The notes below the pieces were generated by a model. That model was not told where the DNA came from and ran no database searches. It saw nothing but the letters and a program-made list of their open reading frames with translations. From positions 7,866-71,865 of the forward strand of contig CAWIGD010000083.1 in NCBI GenBank assembly GCA_963835165.1: 64,000 nt of DNA, written 5' to 3'. A program made the position numbers and the translations under genes. This stretch comes from VAZQ01 sp963835165. Lineage in GTDB: Bacteria > Pseudomonadota > Alphaproteobacteria > Rhizobiales > Xanthobacteraceae. Shown piece after piece: positions 53,344-61,931 of this stretch; position 1 is the stretch's first letter; the number at the start of each line of letters is the position of its first letter.

Positions 53344-53640
53344 ATGACGTTCGCCGAGTTCAAAGGCACCTTGACGCAAAAGAAACCGCCGGCCGGCCTC
53401 CCGCCGGCGCTCGTAGCGCTTTGGTGGGCGGGCAAGGACCAATGGGACAAAGCGCACCAGATCGTCATGGACGAGGGCAACAAGGAGTGTGCCTGGGTCC
53501 ACGCCTATTTGCACCGCGTGGAAGGCGACCTCGGCAATGCAGACTACTGGTATCGGCAAGCGCGACGTCCCGTGCCGACTAAGCCGCTTGCCGCAGAATG
53601 GAGCGCGATCGCGGAAACCCTGTTGGAGAATGGGCCATGA
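53344..53640 (+). CDS. conserved hypothetical protein downstream of gatA
   Basis: The 98-residue protein starts at ATG 53344 (MTFAEFKGTLTQKKPPAGLP) and is rich in Trp and aromatic residues: ALVALWWAGKDQWDKAHQIV and WVHAYLHRVEGDLGNADYWY. The helical pattern resembles a TPR-like pair, but no family is assigned. Its stop overlaps the next gene (ATGA), so the two are coupled. No signal peptide is seen. Confidence 0.75.
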   Translation: MTFAEFKGTLTQKKPPAGLPPALVALWWAGKDQWDKAHQIVMDEGNKECAWVHAYLHRVEGDLGNADYWYRQARRPVPTKPLAAEWSAIAETLLENGP

Positions 53641-54056
53641 GTGAGGAATCCACACGCGCGGCCGTCATCGATCTCTATGCCGCCTATGCGCGCGGGGACG
53701 GCGAGCGGATGGCAGCGCTCATCGACGACGACGTGGACTTTGTCATTCACGCACCGCCGCAGGTCTTACCGTTTGCGGGCCATCACCAGGGCAAGGGCGC
53801 CGTACTGGAGGCGCTTGGTCGCATCGCCAAGGACTATTTGCTTGAAAGCTACGTGCCTCAGGTTACCGTTGTCGACGGCGATCACGCGGCTGTCATGTCG
53901 GACGTTGCGTTTACGCAGCGCTCAAGCGGCCGCACCCTGCGCTTCCACATCGCGGACTTCCTGCGCTTCCGCGATGGCCGGCTCGTCGAATTCCGCGAGT
54001 TCATGAACACCTTCGAGGTGGTCCAGCAGGTGCTCGACCGCCAACTCGCCGTCTGA
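53637..54056 (+). CDS. SnoaL/NTF2-like protein
   Basis: The 139-residue protein has the cone-shaped NTF2/SnoaL fold: an N-terminal helix (AAVIDLYAAYARGDGERMAA), then LIDDDVDFVIHAPPQVLPFA and the C-terminal strands FHIADFLRFRDGRLVEFREF. Members include small isomerases, cyclases and dehydratases acting on ring compounds, and many have no known reaction. It overlaps the upstream hypothetical gene by four bases. Confidence 0.82.
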   Translation: MSEESTRAAVIDLYAAYARGDGERMAALIDDDVDFVIHAPPQVLPFAGHHQGKGAVLEALGRIAKDYLLESYVPQVTVVDGDHAAVMSDVAFTQRSSGRTLRFHIADFLRFRDGRLVEFREFMNTFEVVQQVLDRQLAV

Positions 54057-54080
54057 AGCCGGATCGCGCGGCGCTGCCGG

Positions 54081-55745
54081 TTATTTCGGCATCGCGTTAT
54101 GCACGATCCTGCCCCCCACCATGGTGACGAGCGGCGTGATGTCCTTGATCTCGCTGTCCGGAACCGTGAGGTAGTCGCGGTCGAGCACCAATAGATCAGC
54201 ATATTTGCCCGGCGCGAGGGAGCCGAGATTTCCTTCCTGGAATAGGAATACGGCGTTGGAGCGCGTGTGCGCGATCAAAGCCTCCTCGCGCGTGATGGTC
54301 TGCCGATTTACCGGCCGCCCGCCGATCATGCGTCCGGTTACGGCGAAACTGAGCGTGTAGAACGGGTTCGAAGTCGTGACCGCGGTGGCGTCGGAACCAA
54401 GGCCCCAATGGATGCCGCTGTCCTGGATACGGCGGAACGGCGGCATGTCCCAGGCCTTGTCGCCGTGCACCTTGTGCATCAACGCGCCCTGGATCAGCGG
54501 GCGGCTGTGAATTTGTGCGCTCATGCCCAGTTTCTTCATGCGCTCGAGCTGCGCTTCGCTGACCTGGTCGAGATGCGAGAACGACCAGCGCAGCCCCTTG
54601 ATCGGCCGCTCCTTGTTGATCAACTCGTACTCGTTGAGGAAAGCCTCGATCGCCGTGCTCATCTCGACGTGCGAATTGACATAGACACCGCGTTCGGCAA
54701 GTGCCAGCAGGACGCGCCGCATCTGGGCAAGGTCTTCAGCCCGGGTGTTGGTCTCGACGCGCAGCAGCTGGGTGGTGACCGGGGCAAAGACCAACTCGCC
54801 CCAACCCACGTTGTCGAGGTAATCGGTGCCCTGGAACGGCTTGAGATCGCGGATTTCGCCGATCACGGCGTCGACCTGCGCGGGCGTCGCAGGCTGCCGG
54901 ATCGTCGTCCAGAACAAGCGGATGTTGAGCTCGCCGCGGTCCGCGAGGTGCCGGTACGGCTCGTAATGCTTGGCGCCCATCCCGCGCCCGCCGGCGTCGA
55001 GCCACGCGGTGAGGCCGATGGAGTTGAGATAGCCCACGAGCTTGCGGGTATTCGCGAGCCACGCCTCCTGGTTCTGCAGCGGCACGCGCGCCGCGACGAA
55101 CGCGACGCCGCCGGCGCCGCGCACGAGGCCGGTTGGTTTGCCGCCGCCGTCTTTTTCGATCCGGCCGCCTTGCGGGTCTGGCGTGCTCGCGTCGATCTTC
55201 GCCGCGACCAGCGCCACAGAGTTGAGATAGCTGTGGTTATACACCGCCTGCAGCACCACCGGATTGTTGGGAGCGATGCGGTCGAGTTCCTCCAGCGGGA
55301 AGCCGCGCGGTTCGTCGGCGAATTGTTCTTCGGACCAGCCGCCGAGAACCACGATCCATTCGCCGGCGGGGGTGCTGCGCACCCGATCGGCGAGCATCTT
55401 GAGCGCCTGCTGCCGCGAGGTCACGCCGTCGAATCTCAGCTCGTCGTGCTCGGCCGCGCGAACCCAATGGGCATGGTTGTCGATCAATCCCGGGATGACG
55501 GCGCGGCCAGCGAGGTCGATGACCCGCGTCTGCGGACCTTTGAGCGCCTCGACCTCGGCCGTGGTGCCGACCTTGAGGATGCGCTCGCCCCTGACGGCGA
55601 GCGCTTGCGCGATGGTGAAGCGGTCGTCCACGGTTATGATCTTGCCGTTGATGAGCACCGTGTCGGGGGCCTGTGCCCGCGCCGGCGTCGCCGCCGCGAA
55701 GGCAGCAAACGCAAGCCCAACGACGCGCCTGAACGATGGTCGCAT
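54081..55745 (-). CDS. exported amidohydrolase (YtcJ/LAF3 family)
   Basis: The 554-residue metal-dependent hydrolase has a signal peptide (VVGLAFAAFAAATPARAQ) and so acts outside the cytoplasm. The HxH metal motif is in VIPGLIDNHAHWVRAAE, a further His is in VNSHVEMSTAIEAF, and the C-terminal NPFYTLSFAVTGR block is typical. It closes the operon 59665-54081, which begins with three binding proteins. It might cleave an amide substrate, the products of which are then imported; this is inference. Confidence 0.88.
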   Translation of the reverse strand: MRPSFRRVVGLAFAAFAAATPARAQAPDTVLINGKIITVDDRFTIAQALAVRGERILKVGTTAEVEALKGPQTRVIDLAGRAVIPGLIDNHAHWVRAAEHDELRFDGVTSRQQALKMLADRVRSTPAGEWIVVLGGWSEEQFADEPRGFPLEELDRIAPNNPVVLQAVYNHSYLNSVALVAAKIDASTPDPQGGRIEKDGGGKPTGLVRGAGGVAFVAARVPLQNQEAWLANTRKLVGYLNSIGLTAWLDAGGRGMGAKHYEPYRHLADRGELNIRLFWTTIRQPATPAQVDAVIGEIRDLKPFQGTDYLDNVGWGELVFAPVTTQLLRVETNTRAEDLAQMRRVLLALAERGVYVNSHVEMSTAIEAFLNEYELINKERPIKGLRWSFSHLDQVSEAQLERMKKLGMSAQIHSRPLIQGALMHKVHGDKAWDMPPFRRIQDSGIHWGLGSDATAVTTSNPFYTLSFAVTGRMIGGRPVNRQTITREEALIAHTRSNAVFLFQEGNLGSLAPGKYADLLVLDRDYLTVPDSEIKDITPLVTMVGGRIVHNAMPK

Positions 55746-55816
55746 GTTGAATCCCTCAGTGATGTGTCGCGCTGCTGGCCACGATCGCGATACGGCGGTG
55801 CTCAGCCGTTGGTGCG

Positions 55817-56578
55817 TCAGCCCGGCTCCATGCCCCGTTTTTTGAAGGCCGCGGCTGCCGCGGGCGCCGTGATGAACTTGACCAGCGCCTTGGCGCCGTC
55901 CGCTTCCTTGGCGCCGGCGATAATGCCGCTCGAGAACATGGTGAACTGCTGGACGTCCGCCGGTAGCGGGCCGACGTAGTCGACCCCGGGGAAGTGCGAG
56001 AGTTCGCTCACCTGCTGAAAGCCGATCTCGGCCTCGCCGCTCGCGATGATGCTGCCGACAAAGACGCCGGTCGGCGTCTGCTTGAGCTTACCCTTGATGT
56101 CGTCGGCTATGCCCATGCGCTGGAACAGCCCGACGATATAGACGCCGCTCGGGCCAGTCGAATAGCCGATCGACCTGGCCGCCAAGATCGCCTTCTTGAG
56201 GGCGTCGGTCGTGCTGATGTCGGGTTTTGCCGCACCGGATTTCACGCCCACGCCCACGCCCGATTTTGCGAGATCGACCCGGCTGCCGGGCGCGACCTTG
56301 CCGCCTTTGATGTGCTCATCGATCGAGGAGGCCGACATGATCAGAAGGTCGTAGCCCTCGCCAGCGGCCAACCGCTTGTTGGCGTCGAGGGTCCCGGTGA
56401 AGGTGGTGGCGACCTTATGCCCGGTGGCTTTTTCGAATTCCGGCACCAACTCCCGATACGCTTCTTCGGTGGCTTGCGTCGAGAGTACCCTGATTTCTGC
56501 CGCGTGCGCCGTCACGCCCGTCACTGTCAGGATCACCGCAGCTGCGATCGCGGCCGCGCCCTTGGGGTTGTGGTTCAC
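55817..56578 (-). CDS. ModA-like periplasmic substrate-binding protein
   Basis: The 253-residue protein has a signal peptide (AAAIAAAVILTVTGVTAHAA) and the molybdate-binding-protein fold: IRVLSTQATEEAYRELVPEF, YDLLIMSASSIDEHIKGGKV and IGYSTGPSGVYIVGLFQRMG. No modB or modC transporter genes are adjacent, and many proteins of this fold bind other ligands. It sits between the Tat-type binding proteins and the amidohydrolase in one operon. Molybdate binding should not be assumed. Confidence 0.85.
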   Translation of the reverse strand: MNHNPKGAAAIAAAVILTVTGVTAHAAEIRVLSTQATEEAYRELVPEFEKATGHKVATTFTGTLDANKRLAAGEGYDLLIMSASSIDEHIKGGKVAPGSRVDLAKSGVGVGVKSGAAKPDISTTDALKKAILAARSIGYSTGPSGVYIVGLFQRMGIADDIKGKLKQTPTGVFVGSIIASGEAEIGFQQVSELSHFPGVDYVGPLPADVQQFTMFSSGIIAGAKEADGAKALVKFITAPAAAAAFKKRGMEPG

Positions 56579-56630
56579 GGTGTTTCTCCTTTGATTGCAT
56601 CGTTCATGTTTGACACCGGCTCGAGTGTGC

Positions 56631-57641
56631 TCATTCGCGGATGGCGATGCCGGCCTGCTTGATCACCGGTCCCCACTTGTCCATCTCCGATTTGAGAAAT
56701 TGACCGAGCTGCTCGGGTGTCGAGCCGACCACGAACAGTCCGAGCTGTTCAAGCCGCCCCCTGATCGCCGGATCGGCCAGCGCGGCAACGGTGTCGGCGT
56801 GCATCTTCTGCACGATCGCGGGCGGAGTCTTGGCCGGCACGAACAGCGCGTACCATCCGGAGACATCGAATCCGGGAAGCGCGGCCTCCGCCAGCGTCGG
56901 CAAGTCCGGTGCTGCCGGCGTTCGCTTGGCCGACGTTACCGCCAGCGCGCGCAACTGCCCCTGCTGCATCAGCGGTATGATCGGCGCGATATTGTTGAAG
57001 AAGGAATCGACGCGCCCGGGCACCAGGTCTTGCAGCGCGGGTGCGGCGCCGCGATACGGCACATGGGTGAGCTCGATGCCGGCGACGCGCTTGAACAGTT
57101 CGCCTGCGAGATGCGGGCCGGTGCCGTGGCCGGGAGAGGCGAACGTGACCTGGCCTGGATTCGCCTGGGCGTAGGCGATGAACTCCTTCACCGAATGCGC
57201 AGGCGAGGAGTTCGGCACGACGAGGGCGGCAGGGTACTGCACCACGAGGGTGACCGGAACGAAGTCGGCGACCGGATCGTAGGTGAGTTTTGGATAGAGA
57301 TAGGGGTTGGTCGCCTGGAATTCTCCCGCCAGGTACATTGTGTACCCGTCGGGAGCGGAACGGGCCGCTGCCTCCGAGGCGATGTTGCCGCCGGCTCCGC
57401 CGCGGTTCTCGATCAGTACCTGCTGGCCCCAGATGTCCGAGAGCCGCCCTGCGAGCAGCCGGGCGATGGTGTCGGCCCCTCCGCCGGCGGGATACGGCAC
57501 GATCATGCGGACGAAACGGCCCGGCCAAACCGGAGTCTGCGTCTGTGCCAACGCGGCGCGGCCAAGCAGGCCAGCCGCGAGCGCCGGCGCGGCGAGCGTT
57601 GCGGCGGCCGACAGGCGAAGAAATTGGCGGCGCTCGATCAT
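56631..57641 (-). CDS. Bug/TctC-family binding protein, Tat-type signal
   Basis: The 336-residue protein begins MIERRQFLRLSAAATLAAPA, where RRQFLR resembles the twin-arginine consensus, so folded export by TatABC is likely. The mature part has RFVRMIVPYPAGGGADTIAR, IENRGGAGGNIASEAAARS and FASPGHGTGPHLAGELFKRV. The ligand is unknown. It is the third of three tandem paralogues. Confidence 0.9.
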   Translation of the reverse strand: MIERRQFLRLSAAATLAAPALAAGLLGRAALAQTQTPVWPGRFVRMIVPYPAGGGADTIARLLAGRLSDIWGQQVLIENRGGAGGNIASEAAARSAPDGYTMYLAGEFQATNPYLYPKLTYDPVADFVPVTLVVQYPAALVVPNSSPAHSVKEFIAYAQANPGQVTFASPGHGTGPHLAGELFKRVAGIELTHVPYRGAAPALQDLVPGRVDSFFNNIAPIIPLMQQGQLRALAVTSAKRTPAAPDLPTLAEAALPGFDVSGWYALFVPAKTPPAIVQKMHADTVAALADPAIRGRLEQLGLFVVGSTPEQLGQFLKSEMDKWGPVIKQAGIAIRE

Positions 57642-57680
57642 GGTCGTTCCGTTCGATCCAACGTTCCAGGTTTGGCCGCG

Positions 57681-58670
57681 TCACTCGCGGATGCTGATGC
57701 CCGCATCCTTGATCACGGGCGCCCATTTGTTCATTTCGGCCTTGAGAAATGTTGCGAGTTCCGTCGGGTTCGAGCCCACCACCACGACGCCGAGCTGCTC
57801 GAGCCGCTCCTTCGTCACGGGATCGTTCAGCGCCGTCGCGGTATCGGCGTGCATCTTTCGAATGATCTCGGGCGGGGTCTTCGCCGGCGCGAAAAGCGCA
57901 TACCAGGACGACACGTCGAAGCCGGGGACGCCGGCCTCGGCGATCGGCGGCAGGTCCGCAGCTGCCGCAGTGCGCTTGGCAGTGGTCACCGCGAGACCAC
58001 GCAGTTTTTCTCCTTGGATGAGGGGCAGCACTGCACCGATATTGTTGAACATCACGTCGACCCGTCCGGGCAGCAGGTCGTTGAGCGCGGGTCCCGCGCC
58101 GCGATACGGCACGTGCAACATCTCAATCCCGGCCATGCGCTTGAACAGTTCGCCGGAGAGGTGAACCGAGGTGCCGTGACCGGAGGACGCAAAGGTCACC
58201 TTTCCCTTGTTGGCCTTGGCATAGGCGATGAAGTCGGTCACCGAGCGGGCAGGGGAGGTGATCGGCACCGCCATGATGTTGGGGTACTCGCAGATCAGCG
58301 ATACCGGGGCGAGATCCTCGACCGGATCGTAATTGAGCGCGGGGAAGAGGAAGCGGTTCACCGCCAGCGGCATCGAAGTGATCAAGATCGTGTAACCGTC
58401 CGGATCGGAGCGGACCACCGCTTCGGTGCCGATATTCGTGGCGCCGCCCCCTCGGTTCTCGACCACCACCTGCTGACCCCAGATGTCCGAGAGCTTGCCG
58501 GCGACCACGCGGGCGATGGCGTCGGTGCCGCCGCCCGGCGGGAACGGCACGATCATACGGACGAACCGGTTCGGCCAGGCCGCAATCGGCTGAGCCGCTG
58601 CGCCGTCGCCAGCGCCGCACGCGAGCGCCGCAAGCGCGCCGAGCTCCATGGCCTGACGGCGGGTGATCAT
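57681..58670 (-). CDS. Bug/TctC-family binding protein, Tat-like signal
   Basis: The 329-residue protein begins MITRRQAMELGALAALACGA, a twin-arginine-like signal though less hydrophobic after the arginines. Motifs include RFVRMIVPFPPGGGTDAIAR, ENRGGGATNIGTEAVVRSDP and FASSGHGTSVHLSGELFKRM. It closely resembles its two neighbours. ATG 58670 overlaps the stop of the upstream gene by four bases, so the two are coupled. Confidence 0.88.
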   Translation of the reverse strand: MITRRQAMELGALAALACGAGDGAAAQPIAAWPNRFVRMIVPFPPGGGTDAIARVVAGKLSDIWGQQVVVENRGGGATNIGTEAVVRSDPDGYTILITSMPLAVNRFLFPALNYDPVEDLAPVSLICEYPNIMAVPITSPARSVTDFIAYAKANKGKVTFASSGHGTSVHLSGELFKRMAGIEMLHVPYRGAGPALNDLLPGRVDVMFNNIGAVLPLIQGEKLRGLAVTTAKRTAAAADLPPIAEAGVPGFDVSSWYALFAPAKTPPEIIRKMHADTATALNDPVTKERLEQLGVVVVGSNPTELATFLKAEMNKWAPVIKDAGISIRE

Positions 58671-59665
58671 TCGTTGACCTTGATATTGGCGGCCTTGATG
58701 ACGGGCGCCCACTTCTCCATCTCGGTCTTGAGGTGGGTGCCAAGCTCTTCGGGCGTGGAGCCGACCACCATCACGCCGAGCTGATCGAGCTTGGCTTTGA
58801 TCGCAGGCTCGGCAAGTGCCGCGACGGTGTCGGCGTGCATCTTGCGAACGATGTCCGCTGGCGTCTTGGCCGGCACGAAAAATGCGAACCAGGATGACGT
58901 GTCGTAGCCTGGAACGCCGGCCTCGGCGATGGTGGGCACCTCCGGCGCCGTCGGCACGCGGGTGGCGGTCGTCACGCCGAGCGCGCGCAACTGCCCGGAC
59001 TGGGCGAGCGGAAGGCCCGAGGCCATGACCGCGAACGTGCAGTCGACGCGGCCTGCGATCACGTCGGTGAAAGCCGGTGCGGCACCACGGTAAGGCACGT
59101 GGGTCAGATCGACGTGGGCCATATATCTGAACAGCTCACCGCTCATATGCGGAGAGCTGCCGTGCCCCGGAGAGGCGAAGGTCACCTTGCCCGGGTTCTT
59201 CCTGGCCTCCGCGAGCAGATCGCTGACCGAGCGAAATGATGAGGAGTTCGGCACCACCAGGAGATTGGGGAAGAGACAGATCAGCGTCACAGGAGCGAAA
59301 TCGGCAACCGGGTCGTAGTTGATCGAGCCGAAGAGATAGCGGTTGACCGCCAGTCCCCCTGCCGTGATGTACATGGTGTACCCGTCCGGCGCCGAGCGCG
59401 CGACGAATTCCGAGGCGATGTTGCCGCCGGCACCCGGTTTGTTCTCGACCACAACCTGCTGCCCCCACATTTCCGACAGGCGCGCGCCGACGATGCGGCC
59501 GATGCCGTCGATGCCGCCCCCGGGCGTGAACGGCACCACGAGTTTGACGAAACGGGTGGGCCAGGTTTGCAGGGAAGGACCCTGGGCGCTGGCCGTGCGG
59601 CTGCCGATCGCGGGCGCCAACACGCAGGCTGCCGATGTCTGGATGAGCTGACGGCGGGTGATCAT
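58667..59665 (-). CDS. Bug/TctC-family binding protein, Tat-like signal
   Basis: The 332-residue protein opens the operon and begins MITRRQLIQTSAACVLAPAI, again with a twin-arginine pair. Motifs are RFVKLVVPFTPGGGIDGIGR, ENKPGAGGNIASEFVARSAP and FASPGHGSSPHMSGELFRYM. Shared signal type and motifs show that the three genes arose by tandem duplication. A promoter would lie in the gene-free DNA upstream. Confidence 0.88.
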   Translation of the reverse strand: MITRRQLIQTSAACVLAPAIGSRTASAQGPSLQTWPTRFVKLVVPFTPGGGIDGIGRIVGARLSEMWGQQVVVENKPGAGGNIASEFVARSAPDGYTMYITAGGLAVNRYLFGSINYDPVADFAPVTLICLFPNLLVVPNSSSFRSVSDLLAEARKNPGKVTFASPGHGSSPHMSGELFRYMAHVDLTHVPYRGAAPAFTDVIAGRVDCTFAVMASGLPLAQSGQLRALGVTTATRVPTAPEVPTIAEAGVPGYDTSSWFAFFVPAKTPADIVRKMHADTVAALAEPAIKAKLDQLGVMVVGSTPEELGTHLKTEMEKWAPVIKAANIKVNE

Positions 59666-60111
59666 TGACGTTTTTCCTGCGGCGCTGGATGAGCGCCGGC
59701 CATGCCGGCGCGGGGATGCCGAAGCGCAATCTCAATCATGGGGGCGCTGATCTTGCCGCGCGGACTGCGCGCGACGGGTTGCGGCAATAATGGGCGGGTG
59801 AAATTGCCCGCCGCGGCGGCCCGGACCAGAGGGACGCGCAAGGAGTGCGAGCGCAGGCCGGATGTGCGCCCGCCCGCCCGGCATGAACGCGGACGCGGCA
59901 AAAGACCCGGCGACATCGCGCGGTGGTCACGGCTTCGACCTCCCTGCGTCGCGCCGTTGATCAGCGCGACGGCGCCCCGCTACCGAAGGGCGCGTCCATT
60001 TTGGGGAGAGGCTACCGCTGCATGCCGCGGGCTACAACCGGCGAAACCGCCGCTCCGGCTGTTGGCAGTTAAAACGTGCAATCCAGGCCGCTGATGCCGG
60101 GGTAGGGTAAG
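59666..60111. other. gene-free stretch upstream of the Tat-type binding-protein operon
   Basis: About 446 bases with no convincing coding frame. Open frames on both strands read as arginine- and alanine-rich noise. The minus-strand operon promoter is expected near 59700, but no clear boxes were recognised. The stretch borders a small gene on the right. Confidence 0.45.
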
Positions 60112-60276
60112 TCAGCGCGGCTGACCGGTTGCGACCGGTGGAAGATCGGCGTCGCTGTTGACAGTCTTCTTGCCCACGTGCTCGCCACCATTAAGCAGGA
60201 ATACAGCGAGGGCGACGGCGATCAGCGCGCCGAGGATTGCGCCCAATTTACCGTTCCGTGCCCTGTTGTCAGTCAT
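60112..60276 (-). CDS. small single-span membrane protein
   Basis: The 54-residue protein begins MTDNRARNGKLGAILGALIA and continues as one membrane span of about 17 hydrophobic residues, then a basic and polar tail ending in ATGQPR. A ggaggtg ribosome binding site precedes two adjacent ATG codons. The second, at 60276, has the better five-base spacing. It is divergent from gatB. No family is recognised. Confidence 0.7.
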   Translation of the reverse strand: MTDNRARNGKLGAILGALIAVALAVFLLNGGEHVGKKTVNSDADLPPVATGQPR

Positions 60277-60446
60277 CATCACCTCCGATATCCGGACTCA
60301 TGCAGCCAACGCTTGCGGTCAATCCAGGTTCCTGACTGCAAGCGGGCACGTCGGGAACTGCGGCAGCCTTGTGGCGGATAGTGCAAGCGTCTACCAAAAG
60401 CGTGTAAGCGCGGATGTTTTCGACACGCGTGGAAGTGGATACGGCA

Positions 60447-61931
60447 ATGAATGCTCAGGGGACGAAATCGAAACTGATCAAAGGTGCGACCGGAGACTGG
60501 GAGGTCGTCATCGGCATGGAGGTGCATGCGCAGGTGACCTCGCAGTCGAAATTGTTTTCCGGCGCTTCGACTGCGTTCGGGGGCGAGCCCAATTCGCACG
60601 TGTCGCTTGTGGATGCGGCCATGCCCGGCATGCTGCCGGTCATCAACGACGTATGCGTGAGGCAGGCGGTCCGTACCGGTCTGGGACTGAAGGCGCAGAT
60701 CAATCTAAAGTCGGTGTTTGACCGCAAGAACTATTTCTATCCCGACCTGCCTCAGGGCTATCAGATCAGCCAGTACAAGTCGCCGGTCGTCGGAGAGGGC
60801 GAGGTCGTGCTCGACATGCCCGATGGCGATACCGTGACTGTCGGCATCGAACGCCTGCATCTGGAACAAGACGCCGGAAAATTGCTGCACGACCGGCATC
60901 CCGCCATGTCCTTGGTCGATCTGAATCGCGCGGGCGTGGCGCTCATGGAGATCGTGTCAAAGCCGGATTTGCGTTCCTCCGAGGAGGCCAAGGCCTACGT
61001 CTCCAAGCTGCGAACCATCCTGCGCTATCTCGGCACCTGCGACGGTGACATGGAGAAGGGCAACCTGCGGGCGGACGTGAACGTGTCGGTGCGCAAGCCC
61101 GGCGCCCCTCTCGGCACCCGCTGCGAGATCAAGAACGTCAACTCGATCCGCTTCATCGGTCAGGCGATCGAGCACGAGGCGCGGCGTCAGATCGAAATCC
61201 TGGAGGACGGCGGCAAGATCGAGCAGGAGACGCGCCTGTTCGACCCAGGCAAGGGGGAGACGCGCTCCATGCGCTCCAAGGAGGAGGCGCACGACTATCG
61301 ATACTTTCCCGATCCCGATCTTTTGCCGCTTGAGCTCACCGTCGCCTATGTCGACGATCTCAAGGCGCATCTGCCGGAACTGCCCGATCAAAAGAAGGCA
61401 CGTTTCACGCGCGATTACGGCCTCTCGGTATATGACGCGGGCGTTCTCGTCGACGAGCGCGAGACCGCCGATTTCTTCGAGGCCGTCGCCAAGAAAGCCG
61501 ACGGGAGCAGCCGCGACGCCAAGGCTGCCGCCAATTGGGTCATCAACGAGCTCGCCGGGCGCCTCAACAAGGAGGGCAGAGACATCGCCGCCTCCCCGAT
61601 GTCGGCTTCGCAGCTTGGTGCGATCCTCGATTTGATCGCGGCCGGCACGATTTCGGGCAAGATGGCCAAGGACTTGTTTGAAATCTGCTGGCGCGAAGGT
61701 GGCGACCCGCATGCGATCGCGGAAGCGCGCGGCCTGAAGCAGGTCACCGACCTTACGGCGATCGAGAAGGTGGTCGACGACATTATCGCCGGCAACCCCG
61801 ACAAGGTGGAGCAGGCAAAGGCCAAGCCTGCGCTGATCGGCTGGTTCGTCGGTCAGGTGATGAAAGCTTCCGCCGGCAAGGCCAACCCGCAGGCGGTCAA
61901 TGAACTGCTCAAGAGCAAGCTCGGCGTCTGA
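60447..61931 (+). CDS. gatB: aspartyl/glutamyl-tRNA amidotransferase subunit B
   Basis: GatB binds the mischarged tRNA and transfers ammonia to the aminoacyl group in the GatCAB complex. ATG 60447 gives 494 residues, with EVVIGMEVHAQVTSQSKLFS, KNYFYPDLPQGYQISQYKSP and the C-terminal YqeY-like tail domain (AIEKVVDDIIAGNPDKVEQA). Length is normal. It is separated from gatCA by 7.2 kb. Confidence 0.96.
   Translation: MNAQGTKSKLIKGATGDWEVVIGMEVHAQVTSQSKLFSGASTAFGGEPNSHVSLVDAAMPGMLPVINDVCVRQAVRTGLGLKAQINLKSVFDRKNYFYPDLPQGYQISQYKSPVVGEGEVVLDMPDGDTVTVGIERLHLEQDAGKLLHDRHPAMSLVDLNRAGVALMEIVSKPDLRSSEEAKAYVSKLRTILRYLGTCDGDMEKGNLRADVNVSVRKPGAPLGTRCEIKNVNSIRFIGQAIEHEARRQIEILEDGGKIEQETRLFDPGKGETRSMRSKEEAHDYRYFPDPDLLPLELTVAYVDDLKAHLPELPDQKKARFTRDYGLSVYDAGVLVDERETADFFEAVAKKADGSSRDAKAAANWVINELAGRLNKEGRDIAASPMSASQLGAILDLIAAGTISGKMAKDLFEICWREGGDPHAIAEARGLKQVTDLTAIEKVVDDIIAGNPDKVEQAKAKPALIGWFVGQVMKASAGKANPQAVNELLKSKLGV

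Noticed and set aside
54267..55979. A 570-codon open frame on the plus strand opposite the amidohydrolase
   Set aside because: The amidohydrolase on the minus strand has a signal peptide and metal motifs; this frame is its shadow.
56595..58784. A 729-codon open frame on the plus strand opposite two binding-protein genes
   Set aside because: It mirrors two receptor genes with strong motifs on the minus strand and has no protein-like pattern of its own.
59702..60094. A 130-codon plus-strand frame in the gene-free stretch
   Set aside because: The composition is Arg/Ala/Pro noise, without a start site or family pattern.
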